Below, piece by piece: positions 41,899 through 52,804 of a DNA stretch of 64,000 bases; positions within the stretch are counted from its first letter, which is position 1; every line of letters starts with the position of its first letter. The translations under genes were made by a program, and so were the position numbers. Source of the stretch: Xylogone sp. PMI_703 (Eukaryota; Ascomycota; Leotiomycetes); contig JAJTUQ010000020.1 of NCBI GenBank assembly GCA_021399445.1, forward strand, positions 62,001 to 126,000. Direction: 5' to 3'. Below the pieces are notes generated by a model that worked only from the letters and a program-made list of their open reading frames with translations, had not been told where the DNA came from and did no database searches.

Positions 41899-42397
41899 AT
41901 CACAGCTATTGTAACCATTACGGGGGCTATCACCGTATAACTATATTCCACAGTTACGGTCACAGACTCCTTGCCAACCGATTCTATGAGACGCGTCTAG
42001 CGTGGCGCCGAGTTGCCAATCGATATGTTACACAGAGATTTGGCTGGTGGTCGTTGCATCAAGTGGCTGTTTCAGAGGAGTCCATATTGTCCAGAGCGTG
42101 TCAGAACCCGTAATCAAAATACGTGTTTACAATATTTTTTCTCCTTTCCCAGCCACCTCGCATATCAGGTGTGCTCTTTTCCTTACCACGCTGAGGAAGC
42201 CAGCCGACGCGCGACTAGCGGCCAAGAGGCCGAATCAACAGAAAAGAGGTTTCTGTCAGCTCCTGCCATGACTGTATTAGTTGCAAGCAGTGTATGCACG
42301 ACAGGAGCTGTAGATTAGCAGTTGTATCAACATATATATCAGTTGTGAACGTCTCTTTCCCCTATCAGTATCCCCAACAATACATTAACTTACGACA
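41899..42397. other. Intergenic stretch
   Basis: Two mutually overlapping plus frames (42002-42271, 42013-42318) without domains. Nothing supported. Confidence 0.35.
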
Positions 42398-42643
42398 ATG
42401 CAGTCTAACTTATCCACATTCGTATATAGCAGTGAGACAGCCAAGAATCTGGTTGAGGAGTGCGCAGTCGATGATGATGAGTGCGAAGGGAGTGGCGGGT
42501 CCAGCATCGAGATAACCTTCCAGCGTGTGGATTTTCAAGTTCCTTCGTCTCGACAATCTCTTCTCACGGTAATGTTTAGCAAGAACGATCGTGAGAATAC
42601 TGTTGCCGGCAGTGCCAGTACGCAATTTGCAACACCCAAATAG
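42398..42643 (+). CDS. Small hypothetical protein, 81 aa, doubtful
   Basis: ATG 42398 to TAG 42641-42643. Acidic patch (CAVDDDECEGSGGSS) then a mixed C-terminus. No signal peptide or domain. A GTAATG donor-like site at 42570 leaves open that the real exon ends earlier. Not recognised; listed because the frame has a plausible start and no overlap with a better candidate. Confidence 0.25.
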   Translation: MQSNLSTFVYSSETAKNLVEECAVDDDECEGSGGSSIEITFQRVDFQVPSSRQSLLTVMFSKNDRENTVAGSASTQFATPK

Positions 42644-43029
42644 TCCTAGCTGCTGTGCTGCCGGGTCCCGGCGGGGATGGTGGCTTGATCAATGAAAAAT
42701 ATGTTGAGTGGATTACGGAAGGCTTATGATCTCGACGGTAGCCAGCAACCGGCCAAATCACTCTTTTTTCCCAGCTTTCCTAAGCCCCTTCTTACAGCTC
42801 TCGAGTGATGTGGATAAGCGCAAAATCCGTCGAAAAGACCTGAAACTCAAGGTGCTTGAACAACTTTCGCACCAGATGGGAAGAGATTGAACATATGTTC
42901 CACGAGAAAACACTACCTTAGACCAGATTTTTTTGGACTTAGACGTGCCTTACTGTATCTGGTCACCGACACTGGTAATCGACAAGATGTGCTTGTTAAC
43001 TTAACTTAGTTATCTAATGATTACATAAT
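42644..43029. other. Stretch left of the piggyBac relic
   Basis: A 60-codon plus frame ending in VDKRKIRRKDLKLKVLEQL (42708-42890) is lysine-rich and unassigned. No other features. Confidence 0.3.
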
Positions 43030-43771
43030 AGCCACAACCAATCATAGCTTCTCATTTACCCCTATATCAACAATATTGAAGTTATTGATAATTTACAGAT
43101 TTCTAGCACTATAATATTACTCAAAGCAAGGCCCTTTCTTACATAAATGAATCTGGCATGCCTGGCAACCATAAACTGAACGTTTCTGGCTAAAATTCTG
43201 GTCAATTTCGCCCAAAACCTTCCTCCTTGTGGTAAGTCGTTTAGAGCAATTACGACAGTCTCCTGGTTTACCAAAGTGCTACAAACGGTGATCTAAAGAA
43301 GTAGATAGATCACTAACTTCTACTGAAATTGGCTCTAAAACAGGCCTTTTTCGTTTACCCTGTAACTTCCTAGCAAGCTCAAATAAAGCTATATACAAAC
43401 TTTCTCGAAATGCTCTATATTCTTCTTGTCCCTTAAATCAGCTTTCACTATATTTCGAAAAAAACCAACAATTGACTATAACCGTATTCAATAAGAAGTA
43501 AAATAACGTTTTCCATCCACCTCGTTTAATAATTCGTAAGCCTGAATAAAAAACTTTTAATTAGTTACCTATATCTATAGTGTTCATGTTGTAATTATAT
43601 AAATCGATAACAATGAGAATTAAGAGATATTTCTCGGGTTTAGCACCAAAAACCTTTGACGTTGTTTTAACAGATATAAATGTAGAAACTGACCTTTTTC
43701 TAGTCTAAACAATAATTCCATCGGCTAAACTGTGAGTATTATTAATCATAAGGACTAAAGTATTATCTTTT
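43030..43771 (-). pseudogene. piggyBac-like transposase, C-terminal part
   Basis: Minus-strand reading with several stops gives INNTHSLADGIIV, TSKVFGAKPEKYLLILIVID, YNYNMNTIDIGN, FYSGLRIIKRGGWKTLFYFL and LNTVIVNCWFF, matching the end of the DDE_Tnp_1_7 domain (consensus DYNxxMGGVDxxDQ, then the long tyrosine/tryptophan helix). It ends with the C-terminal cysteine finger (CRNCSKR, YGCQACQIHLCKKGPC). It is cut at 43771 by the MULE element, and upstream coding sequence resumes at 46533. Several stops show it is dead. Confidence 0.72.
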
Positions 43772-43814
43772 GGGGATGCTTATATCCACTTGGGCGCGTT
43801 CTTATTTGCACTTG
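43772..43814 (+). repeat. Left terminal inverted repeat of the MULE
   Basis: 43 bp, identical inverted to 46490-46532. Confidence 0.9.
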
Positions 43815-43984
43815 ACACGGACCATCGATGGCCCGACACCGGAGCGCTTTTCAGCACAACCGCACCTCGCGATTGCATACAAATTATTACTGTACAAAGA
43901 GATTCAGTTATGCAACCAAGCATCCCTCATAGTAATTTAAGCACAAAAATATGTATTACTTAATATGGCAAAATCGAAGTTATA

Positions 43985-46152
43985 TCAAGAGATTATTATA
44001 CAATCTTGAGTCTTTTGAGACTCAACCCCGGCATCTTCTTCCTCGTCCCACCCCAAGTCCATCATTCTCTTGTCAGCTAATTTAGCTGTATCTTCAATAG
44101 AATCTGTATGGTAGATCGATGAAATACCACGTTGATAGGCTCTTTCCCGCATGGTCCCAGGCTCGTATGAATCGATTCCAAGCTTCTTGATTCGTTGTTG
44201 GCCTACCCTACTAGTCACACGTCCATATCTAGTAGTATAGCTCTCCTCTGCGTGATCACCAAGAGGAGATGACGTTCTTGAGGCTGAGGATTGCATAGCT
44301 GGTGGAGCTGAACTAGAGGGTAGTTCGAAGGCAGAGGGTAGCCGCTTAGTACCAGATATTGTATTAATATCTGGCTTCCGGCCTCTATTGAAAGCTCCTT
44401 TAGGCCTGCCCTTACCTTTCACAGCCTGTGGGTTTAGAATAGGCTCTCGAATGTTCAAAGGTAATGAGGTACTTCCATTTGGCCTAGTATAATACCAGTG
44501 AACATGTATATCTTCAGGGAGAATCACACCGCCATCTCTTTGTCTTCTCCATATGGTGTGATAACACGGCAAACCTGTAGACTGTGTAACCGTACAATTA
44601 CACTGTGATAACGTAATTGATTGATCTTTAGGAAGCTTTGCCTGCTCAAGTACTATCTTGTTTAGCGCATAGTCATAGACATTGCCTTTAACAGCAGCTA
44701 AAAGTGTAATATTTAAGCTGTGTTTTTGACGAAGTTGTTCTTGAGCTTTAGCTGCAATAATGCCATCATGCTGAGCTTTCCAGAGAAATATTAGACGATT
44801 AAAGACGTCTCTCAAATCTCCGTTTCCTCGTTGCAAATAAGCTTTCAGTGTACTATGACAACCTTCGATGGTTGACGTCACTAGCACTCCGAAATGCAAC
44901 CGTTGATCAACCCAATATCGAACTAGCTTCTCTTTCCATGGGACCAACCAAGTGTTTTCTGCATATTGAACCGCTCCATCAGGAAATGCACGAAAACGAG
45001 TGAGGTTTAATGTATAGGCCTCTAAAGTAGGTGAATCTAAAAGAGTCCTCCATGCTTCAAGGAACTCTCGGAATTGAGGGTGTCTTTTCATGGTACCATC
45101 CTCTTTAACTGGCCCTGGAAAGAACCTTTTGGTTCTGGCCAATATGTTCGTATTGACGTGCCACCGGCAAAGGAAATGACTGGATTCAGGAATGAATGTA
45201 TCAATACTATTCATTAGAGCCAATTCTCTATCAGTTACAATAGAAATTGGCTCTGGAATAGAGTATTTTCGCATTAACTCTCGCATCCGTGCCAAAGCCC
45301 AATTATAAGCATCTTCCTTTTCGTTTGCAAGGAATGCCAAACCAATTTGAACCACTTTATTCCCACCAGTTATAGCACATATATTCAGTAAAGGTAGTCG
45401 AAATCGATTAGTCTTATATGTGCAATCTATTAATAGGATATCAGGGTGTTGTTGATATAGAGCGATCGCATCCGGATGAACATAGAAAGATGAAGTAGTT
45501 GATTGTTGGAATCAAGTATATATGACGGATTAAAGCCCTCAAGCTGTAAATGCTCCCTAATCTGTTAGTAAAGAGTCAAAATGGAACATGATTAAACATA
45601 CAATAACCATTAAATTGGCGTCCAACCATCTAATTCTTCATTCCTTGCATGTTGAGTGATATTTGTGATATCACTCCCGGTTATCAGAACTTCAGGGTGC
45701 TCCATACGGAGAAAACTAAGGATTTGCGCATTCCGGATTCCAGCTTTAGCCTTGGACAATATCAGAGCACGCAGATGGGGATCCAGTGCACCATTCCTGT
45801 GCGCTGTATGTGCTATAGCTGATGCAGAGGCATTGTGGTTGTGGGTGCTCTCTATGACCTGAACTCTCCACTTATCATCCTCCCTTTTTGCCGCCACTCT
45901 CATCTTACAACCACACTCCTTGGTAGAACCGTTACGCTGTTTAGATGGATGAACATCTGGGTTTTTACCTTTAGATTGGTATTGCCCTGCTCGATCGCAA
46001 GTATAGACGACTGTATTCACTTGCTTATCCCGAACAGCAAATGCATAACCATTTTCACGCGCAAATGCCTGAATTGCCATATATAACAATGATAATTCAG
46101 AGTAATATGCTTCTGGCGGAGCAGGACCACATGGAGAAGTAATAGCTGCCAT
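43985..46152 (-). pseudogene. MULE transposase (FAR1 DNA-binding, MULE, SWIM domains), lightly damaged
   Basis: ATG at 46152 (MAAITSPCGPAPPEAYYSEL) is preferred to an upstream in-frame extension without domain content. The first part (46152-45610) is a FAR1/WRKY-GCM1-type zinc domain (VVYTCDRAGQY, CGCKMRV, STHNHNAS). It ends at TAA after GWTPI; a TACTAACAG branch/acceptor motif just downstream suggests a decayed intron. The next piece (IREHLQLEGFNPSYIL) and the catalytic part are one frameshift apart near 45500. The large frame (45355-43985) plus upstream codons carries LLIDCTYKTNRFRLPLL (first Asp), SIVTDRELALMNSI (second Asp), HFLCRWHVN, and a SWIM finger CNCTVTQSTGLPCYH, then a Ser/Pro-rich tail. 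About 700 codons when joined. Two to three lesions only, so a recent insertion. Confidence 0.85.
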
Positions 46153-46489
46153 TTGATCAAGGATATAGTTAAAGTAAAAGGTAATACGAATTAGTAATAC
46201 CAACGAAAATATGAAGGTTTGAAGGAGCCCATTGAACTTGTTATGTATATATATACTACACATAGCTATATAACTATAGCAACAGTTATTACTCACCGCA
46301 AATATCACATGTAAACCTTCGATATAAGCTCTAAAAGTGGTGATCTTCGTTATGCAAATACGGTGAACAGTAATTCCAGCATAAATTGTGGTTATGCCTC
46401 TATGTACCGATTTTAGGTTGTTACTCGAGCTTACTAACAAAAATATATGTGGAGAAGAGACGCGTCGAAACGCCGGTACCGGGTCTTGG

Positions 46490-46532
46490 CAAGTGCAAAT
46501 AAGAACGCGCCCAAGTGGATATAAGCATCCCC
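46490..46532 (-). repeat. Right terminal inverted repeat of the MULE
   Basis: Exact inverted partner of 43772-43814. Confidence 0.9.
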
Positions 46533-46717
46533 TAACTTTACTGTTTTATGTAAATTTCTCAAAAGTAAATCTCTATAGAATATTATCTTTATTTTGATTA
46601 GTATTTTTTATTCGAATTAGCTCTGACCAAATACTCGAATTCCTTCTGGCAATACTTATACAGCCAATATTCAAACTCCTAAGATATTGAACCAGTTTAA
46701 CACTTATAAATAAGTTG
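46533..46717 (-). pseudogene. piggyBac-like transposase, part upstream of the MULE
   Basis: Minus reading gives YLRSLNIGCISIARRNSS and WSELIRIKNTNQNKDNILYR-like sequence, corresponding to the conserved NIGAxGTxR and following Leu/Lys helix of fungal piggyBac transposases, directly before the piece at 43771. Further 5' sequence is missing; the next gene follows at once. Confidence 0.6.
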
Positions 46718-47726
46718 TTAAACTACAGTAAGGAGACAGCGATCTCGAACCGATGTAAGATCTTCATGATAATCCCATCCCGATACTGCAGCGCAAAACA
46801 ACCAGCGTTCAAGTTGGGCTAGCATATGGTTGCTCGATGATATATCAAAATTCGGAGCGTCCATGTAATCTCCGACCTCGCTGTAGACGTGCCAACGGAT
46901 CTTCGAATGGTGTCTGGTGACAACAATGATCGATGAATTCGCGCCGATAGATACATACTCATCCTTGTTATCCAACAGGCCCGCTTCCCTAGCGTAACGA
47001 ATGAAACTGGGATCTTTCCACCCTATTTCAAAGTCTACAGCATTGAAAACACTTCGGGCAAGTTCTCTAGCGGCATATGACGAATAAGCAACGGTGGCAA
47101 GGTCATCAATACCTCGGGCAGCTCGAATCCACTGTAATTTCAGCCAATCACGGATGCTGACAAGATCCTCAATATAATTTATCAAGATTGTTGGCGCTAT
47201 TGTTTTTACATATTTCATAGCAGATGGTTCGACTTTTGCGATCTGGGAAGATAGCATCGTGCTATGGGAGACCACCGGGGGAACGTCGTCCGATTGCAAA
47301 CAAGTACGCCCATTTGCCAAATCGGCTTCTCGAAGCTGGCGTTTCTCAATTTGCTCTGCAATATTAAGATCAGTATAAGAGAGGACTATACTGTACTATT
47401 CGAAAGTACTCACGTTTAGTAGACATGACATGCCTCTCAAGACTCTCCAGGATTTGGCGTAGTGTTTTCAGCCAATATTCATGACCATCATCCGAAGTGC
47501 CATTGCGACGGTGAAAGCTCGACACGCGGTCTCGCGCATCAATCACACGCTGCAGTGAGTCTCTAAGCTTCTGTGGAGCTATGATGTCGCCACGACATAT
47601 GATTTTGGTAGCGCTGACGAGGGCATCAGAGGTGATGGGGCTGTCCATAGGCCAGCCTGCTAACTTGAAGAGCATGGGGAAGGCATCACGCTCGTCCTCC
47701 TTATACTTTCGAGACGACCAAACCAT
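46718..47726 (-). CDS. DUF6604-like fungal protein, two exons, 316 aa
   Basis: ATG at 47726. Exon 1 is 47726-47414 and exon 2 47355-46718; the 58-bp intron has GTGAGT and TTGCAG ends and correct phase, joining STKQQIEKRQLREADLA. The N-terminal part (YKEDERDAFPMLFKLAGWP, then LRDSLQRVIDARDRVSSFH, then DGHEYWLKTLRQILESLE) resembles the N-terminal region of DUF6604 proteins, fungal proteins of unknown role often found with NLR-like and HET genes. Exon 2 is helical and aromatic-rich without named domain; no signal peptide or membrane segment. The frame is clean, and the gene abuts the piggyBac relic at its 3' end. The family call is tentative; that it is a real gene is more certain. Confidence 0.6.
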
Positions 47727-48628
47727 AGAGTTACCCTTGCTCTACCTGCTGAAACAAGATCTGTCGAGAATAAAGAGATGATCTTAATTATAATCTGTGT
47801 TGGGGAGGGCTTTGGAAATGTGTAAGGATCCGTCGCGTTGTTTTCATGTTTATGTAATGAGTCATAGCCAATCATATCCATGGGGATCAACGACGTCCCC
47901 GAATATAATCGTCGGGCGTATGTAAATACGTATAGTTTAGTCTTCTCCATAATCTCAACATGATTACCATGTCTAGTTCTAGCCGTCATTTGCCCCGATC
48001 CACGATTGCGGCGGGTCAGCAACTCAGTGGCCTTGTTGTAGTTTAACCACTGGAGTCATTGCATGGACTACAGATCATTCGACTTGTTGATATCGCGTTC
48101 TGAAGATGTTTAATACACAATTTTGATATGTTCACCCTCCCATAGTGTATTTTCTAGAATACCCTGAGTAAGGGTGTTGTGCAAATTATGCCGTACTGTG
48201 GATCAGCCTCACCTCGCACGTTTATTCAACTATGGATCTAAAACGTTTACATTGGGATGTGGTAATTGAATCTGTATATTCTATTCCCACTATTACTCTA
48301 AGTTTGCCGAAGATTAGACATCCATCGAAAGTTAGAACAATAATTTCCTCAAAACACGATGGCACATGTAGTCCTACATCTTATTGCTTCGTAATTTCAG
48401 TATAAGATCTATTGGCATTGCATTTATACTGAAGGAGACGGTTTACACAAGAGAAGTAATATGGGTACCATCCCCAAATCCCGTCTGTTGTTGAAAAGCA
48501 TATGGTATTCGGTAGCTGGAGTTCTCCTCCACGAGTTGTTGGTTACGTTCCACGAGAGATAAGATGCATTGGACTGTGTTTGATAGGATGACCACCTAAA
48601 TGTAAGTTTTACGGTCAGATGTTAACTA
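47727..48628. other. Upstream region of the DUF6604-like gene
   Basis: A minus frame of 120 codons (47660-48022) overlaps exon 1 in another phase and is a shadow. The remainder has no gene. Confidence 0.4.
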
Positions 48629-49035
48629 CAGTATGTGGACACAAGTCTAAGCAAAAACCCACTTTTTTGCAAAGTTTCCCCTCCTTCCGCACCGACCCCC
48701 CCTTTTCTAAATTAATGGCGCGCCCACCCGGAACCCCTAGACCACCTCTAGCAGAGCTCTCCCCAGGCTCTAGAAATAAGATAGTAGGGGCAAGGCAATC
48801 TGGAGTAAATTATCAAAGATTTCATATAGCCAGGGCTACAGTCATTCAACTGTACGCTCTGTGCTTGCCAACGCTCAAAACCAGGTCTCCTGTATCTCCA
48901 GGCCAGGCAGTGGTGCATTTTCTTTATTGAATATCCATGACCAAAAGGTTAATCTTCAGAACTATCAGAGCGGAGCCCGAGATAACTGCAGCTCAATTAG
49001 ATCGTGTATTAGAAGGTAAGGTCAAAAAGAAGACT
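48629..49035 (+). mobile_element. Tc1-like element, 5' end with transposase N-terminus
   Basis: After a TA (48627-48628) the sequence begins CAGTATGTGGACACAAGTCT, a typical Tc1-like terminal repeat. From about 48714 a frame encodes MARPPGTPRPPLAELSPGSR and NKIVGARQSGVNYQRFHIA, the N-terminal HTH of fungal Tc1/IS630 transposases; after one TGA it continues FRTIRAEPEITAAQLDRVLE, the second HTH. The catalytic domain and right terminus are missing: sequence changes to the neighbouring gene near 49035. Confidence 0.65.
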
Positions 49036-49284
49036 ATATAACGTTATCTCTAGCTTCTGAGCCCAGCAAGATTCCTCGAGCTCATTGCAACGTTCTTCAA
49101 GCTTCTTATATAGCAGCTCCTCATTTTGACCACTGCTGTTGGTCCGTTCGGTTCGGCTATTATACATCTTTCCTAAGCCTGATGTTGCTAGCTCCATTAT
49201 TGCTTCTGCTTTGGATCCGATTTTGCATAACAACTCAGCTTGAGGGAATGAAATAAAAAGCAAAAACGCGATAACCTGCATGCG

Positions 49285-49899
49285 CTAAAGAAAACTGGGT
49301 ATCAGTAAAGGAAAGAGATGAGAGGCAAGGATGATCCTAGGAAACGTAACCCAGCATCCTCCAGCTCCCGTAGGAATGTTAGCAATGAGTTCTTCGCCTC
49401 GACTGTTAATAGGGTATATGCGCGTCCGTAACCTGTCATGAATATCGATGAAGCCATAGACGGCATGTTTTTCTTCGTCCCTTGGAAGATTGGAGTCGCG
49501 CCAGACCCCGATGAGACATCCTCGGATTCCCTTGATAGGTTTAGGTCGCTTAGCAAGTGGTTCATCAACCGGACTCTCACGTGGTGTCGAGTTATATTGA
49601 GGATCGTCAAGGTTGTAGTTAATGGACGCACGTTTCCGCTTTTGAACGGGAGTGACAAGATCGCTGTCTTCGTCTTCATAGATGTTCTCTACCATGATGG
49701 CCGAAGATTCGACCGCCTCACGTGGAGAATCATCAACCACAATCTCCTTGTCCTGAGCGACAAGGGAGTCGGAGACCGGCGGCGGTGAGACAGCGACGCT
49801 CTCGGTTTCAGGCTCTGGTTCAGGCTCTGACTTTGAGGGGGTGTCATCGTTGGTGGAAGTAGGAGGCGTAGTTCTACAAGGGCTGGTCAGTATAATCAT
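49285..49899 (-). CDS. Conserved fungal hypothetical protein, about 205 aa
   Basis: The ATG at 49899 (MIILTSPCRTTPP) is chosen over upstream non-ATG extension. The N-terminal half is disordered and acidic (SKSEPEPEPETESVAVSPPP), with a basic patch (VQKRKRAS) and KRPKPIKG that could be a nuclear signal. The C-terminal half holds RGCLIGVWRDS, HAVYGFIDIHDRLRTRIYP and GAGGCWVTFPRI, a block I recall from many unnamed fungal proteins. A second frame with coiled-coil character (49009-49281, minus) lies 3' and may be a second exon, but no clean splice pair joins them. Function unknown. Confidence 0.5.
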   Translation of the reverse strand: MIILTSPCRTTPPTSTNDDTPSKSEPEPEPETESVAVSPPPVSDSLVAQDKEIVVDDSPREAVESSAIMVENIYEDEDSDLVTPVQKRKRASINYNLDDPQYNSTPRESPVDEPLAKRPKPIKGIRGCLIGVWRDSNLPRDEEKHAVYGFIDIHDRLRTRIYPINSRGEELIANIPTGAGGCWVTFPRIILASHLFPLLIPSFL

Positions 49900-49976
49900 C
49901 TTGTTAGGTTTCCTTCTCTTGAGGCGGGCATGATTAATAGATAACCGAATTGGAACAGAAAAACTAATCAAGGGGG

Positions 49977-50225
49977 CCTTTAACACGTGGCGAGTGTCGC
50001 CAAGAGGGCAATATAATACCTAATATTGCGGTAGACTACTCTAATACTTATAGGCCTGCGCTTCTAAATGCCGCTACCGGTTTGATGACTACAGTGATTA
50101 ATATCTATGGCAGCAAGGGCGGCCACTGGTCGATCACTGCTCTCGTTACTGCATATGTATCGGCCCTCGTTCTGGTAGTCACATTAGTGCTATATAAACT
50201 GTATTTGGGTCGACAGGAGATGTAG
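49977..50225 (+). other. Membrane-protein fragment without start
   Basis: A continuous plus frame ends TAG at 50223-50225 and contains LLNAATGLMTTVINIYGSKG and one strong membrane helix (TALVTAYVSALVLVVTLVLY) followed by a basic end. No ATG near its beginning and no upstream exon. Probably the 3' end of a lost gene. Confidence 0.3.
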
Positions 50226-50676
50226 TAGATCTATCGATACAAAAAAGTAAAAATTTCAATTCTAGAAACCGATTGTGTTTAAATCGGCTTTATAATGACG
50301 TACTCAAGTCTTCAATATTTCATTTTTGCCATATGAAACTGTATCACCTAAAGTTAATTAGTTTCCTTCTTGGTTAAGCAACCTTTTGCTGCATCTAAAA
50401 GGGATGAGGGAGACCTGTCACCCTGTTACAGCAGGGACTAAATCTCACCAACCTTTAAACATGCGGGCAATCTGTGAGTGTAGGAATGGAGCTAAAACAC
50501 TCTTTGTGCCCATCAACATGCATAACTCTGACAGGCCCCCTCTTGTGCTGAGAGGCATCTTTCTACCTTAACCTTGAAGGGAGTACTACATAGCACGGTT
50601 ACAGCCAAAGTGCCTGACGTACGGAAGCGGATAGACTTGAGGTGAGTACGCAGCCGGGATTTAAGTAGCACTGCAG
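50226..50676. other. Stretch without a gene
   Basis: No supported frame or repeat. Confidence 0.4.
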
Positions 50677-50892
50677 ATGCTCAAAGGTTCCTCGGATTCT
50701 GTTTACTCATTAGCCTTCTCACCAGATGGCAGTATGCTACCTACTTTACATGTATCTAATCATTGGATAGCAGAAGGTGATGTGAATATTCTTTGGCTAC
50801 CTCCTGATTATGGCTACAGTAAGTTAAATTGGCCTAGACACAACACTCCTCTCGTAAAGGTGGCCTGTTGTGCCTCTAAGATAATCCACTAG
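50677..50892 (+). pseudogene. WD40 repeat fragment of an NACHT-WD40 (NLR-like) protein
   Basis: Encodes SSDSVYSLAFSPDGS (end of a WD40 repeat) followed by LHVSNHWIAEGDVNILWLPP, a block typical for the C-terminal end of fungal NACHT/STAND proteins with WD40 repeats. Flanking repeats are absent, so this is a fragment of about 50 codons plus a random extension to the stop. Confidence 0.55.
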
Positions 50893-51738
50893 CCACAAAC
50901 GTGGGACATTCGAAGAAGAGATACATACTTTTGACCTTTCTTCAATGCTTCCATTATCGATCCGGAAGTCTTCAGCCCAATCAAGACTGGGCTCCCATGT
51001 CCTATAGAGCCAGACCTCTGATCAGACTCAGCAAGATGCCAAGTACGTGACCTAGAAGACAAAAACAAGCAAGAAAAAAACATTCTTTGTTAGATCTGAA
51101 CACTCAGTCCAACATGTCCTTCGTTCTGGGGACTTTTGTATGTGCCAAGATGGTTGACACCAACTCTATAGTACCAATTACTAGGGTCGAAATTCTAAGG
51201 CACCGGTTACTCCCCGCTCTCTGACATGGCAGTACGCCAACTGGATTTGTTGAGAAGGAAGCTAATTAGACTTGCTCAGTGGCAAAACACATAACGCGAA
51301 TGTGCTCCTTACTAGGAAACCTATGGCGGTGATCTGATCAATAGTATATATTGACTTATTCATCATTTGCCGATACTTCCCAAACAAAACCAGAAAGGTG
51401 CGGAGATACGATCTGGTCGCACAAATCGCCACTGGAGTGGCTGCCAGGTACAGGCTGATCGTTTTAGGTCCACTGAGAGGCCCAACCACTTGTCGATAGG
51501 ATCTTTATTTTGGTTCCCCGGTTTAATGTCCAAGACAAGATTGCTCCATGATATCCGGCATCTCAGCGACATAGCCAATATAATGAGGGCTTGCGCGTGG
51601 GGATTTCACATTCGATATTTCATATTGATATGTGCGAGTATGATTTACAAACCTGATAAATAATGGATTCTGTATGCCATATTTCACTAAATCTCGTTGA
51701 AAAATAAAATAGATTAGATCTTAGAAAACAGGTGTTCG
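50893..51738. other. Stretch 3' of the Hsp70-like gene
   Basis: The minus frame 51363-51578 (AMSLRCRISWSNLVLDIKPG) may be a decayed downstream exon of the Hsp70-like gene, but no splice connection keeps frame. Other frames are unsupported. Confidence 0.3.
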
Positions 51739-52804
51739 CTATTCAGAAGCCTTCGGCATACTTTTACCTTCCTTCACTCTGTGCGCCGAACAGTCTGATG
51801 GTAAGGTTGCTGCTATTTTATCGATTGCACGGAATGCCTCTTGTTGTTTTCTTTCCAAAAAATATTAGATTACACATTCTACCGTTATGTGAGACGACAC
51901 TTACCCATCTATTGAACTGGTTAACCTGATTTCAGGTTCTTGACTCATCCCCATAGAACTATTCCACGTCTCTAGGTGCTTAGCAAAACGTGTTTCCAAT
52001 GCTCGATGATATTTCGAGTTACTAATAATGAAAATATCCTACGTAATAAAGGTTACCTAAACTGGAGGTATAGGGGAAATGGAGAGTGCATACCGAGACG
52101 GCATTGTTGGCTGCACGAGCGGCGTCAAGCTGAGTGATTGTCAACTTCCAGATTTCTTCAACAATTGGGTCGATTATTTCTTCGAAATCGTGACTATATT
52201 ATTAACTTAGATATATGTATCGGCTACAACTGTTACTCACTGATTAAATTCGAGAACTCTAGGTCGAAATCTCTTCTTTGGAATCCGCAGGTACATGCTA
52301 CTAAATTTGCCATATGAGGAAAGGAGAGACGTTGCGATCATATCCCATTTATAATTAATGAAGTTTTCGATATCAAAGTCTTCCTTGTTGAGGCGTGTCT
52401 CTATCCACGCTCGAAAGCGCTGCCTAAGAGAGTCGGTTCCACAACTTTCATCTGCTCTTTCATTAATCATTCTTCTCCGTTTAGTAGTGGCCATACCGTT
52501 GAGCCCATCTGTTAACTTGACAAACTCCAGCGGATGCTTATGTTGGACGAAGCAAGTTGTGAAACAGACTTTATCCTTAAAATCAATAACTATGAAGGAC
52601 ATCGCCTCCTTCCCAAGCTGTTAGCACACAAAAAGGAACTCCGTAGGGCAAGCGTCTTACAAGAAAGAAAGTACTGAACCCTACCCCATTGCATATTTCA
52701 GCGGAATCTAGGATATTGGAAGGCATACTCCCGAAACTCCACCTTGGCGTTGCAGGTGAGCGATTATGCGTATCATCCACGGGTAAGATGGGATCGAGTG
52801 TTAT
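51739..52804 (-). CDS. Divergent Hsp70-like protein, at least five exons, 5' end uncertain
   Basis: Exons 52804-52661, 52617-52241, 52193-52094, 52038-51905 and 51850-51739 keep one frame across GT-AG introns (donors GTAAGA, GTGAGT, GTATGC, GTAAGT) and give 288 codons ending TAG at 51739-51741. The pattern follows the mid and C-terminal part of fungal Hsp70/actin-fold ATPase-like proteins: a RWSFG block, then MSFIVIDFKDKVCFTTCFV in place of the phosphate-2 motif (normally D-x-G-G-G-T), HPLEFVKLTDGLNG, SLRQRFRAWIETRL, and FEEIIDPIVEEIWKLTITQL. The glycines of the ATP loop are lost (IDFKDKV), so ATP binding is doubtful. The N-terminal third of the ATPase fold is not found upstream. Fungal genomes contain many such orphan Hsp70-like genes; role unknown. 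Confidence 0.5.

Larger units (their letters stand above)
43772..46532 (-). mobile_element. MULE (Mutator-like) element, 2,761 bp, inserted in the piggyBac relic
   Basis: Bounded by 43-bp perfect terminal inverted repeats beginning GGGGATGCTTATATCCACTT, with weaker similarity continuing further inward. The only large gene inside is a FAR1/MULE-domain transposase on the minus strand. The two flanks are consecutive parts of one piggyBac transposase, which fixes the element as an insertion. Flanking octamers TATCTTTT and TAACTTTA match at 6 of 8 positions, so the target duplication is imperfect. Confidence 0.9.

Noticed and set aside
47660..48022. 120-codon minus frame upstream of the DUF6604-like gene
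   Set aside because: Overlaps exon 1 in another phase and shows no domain; the spliced 316-aa model is better.
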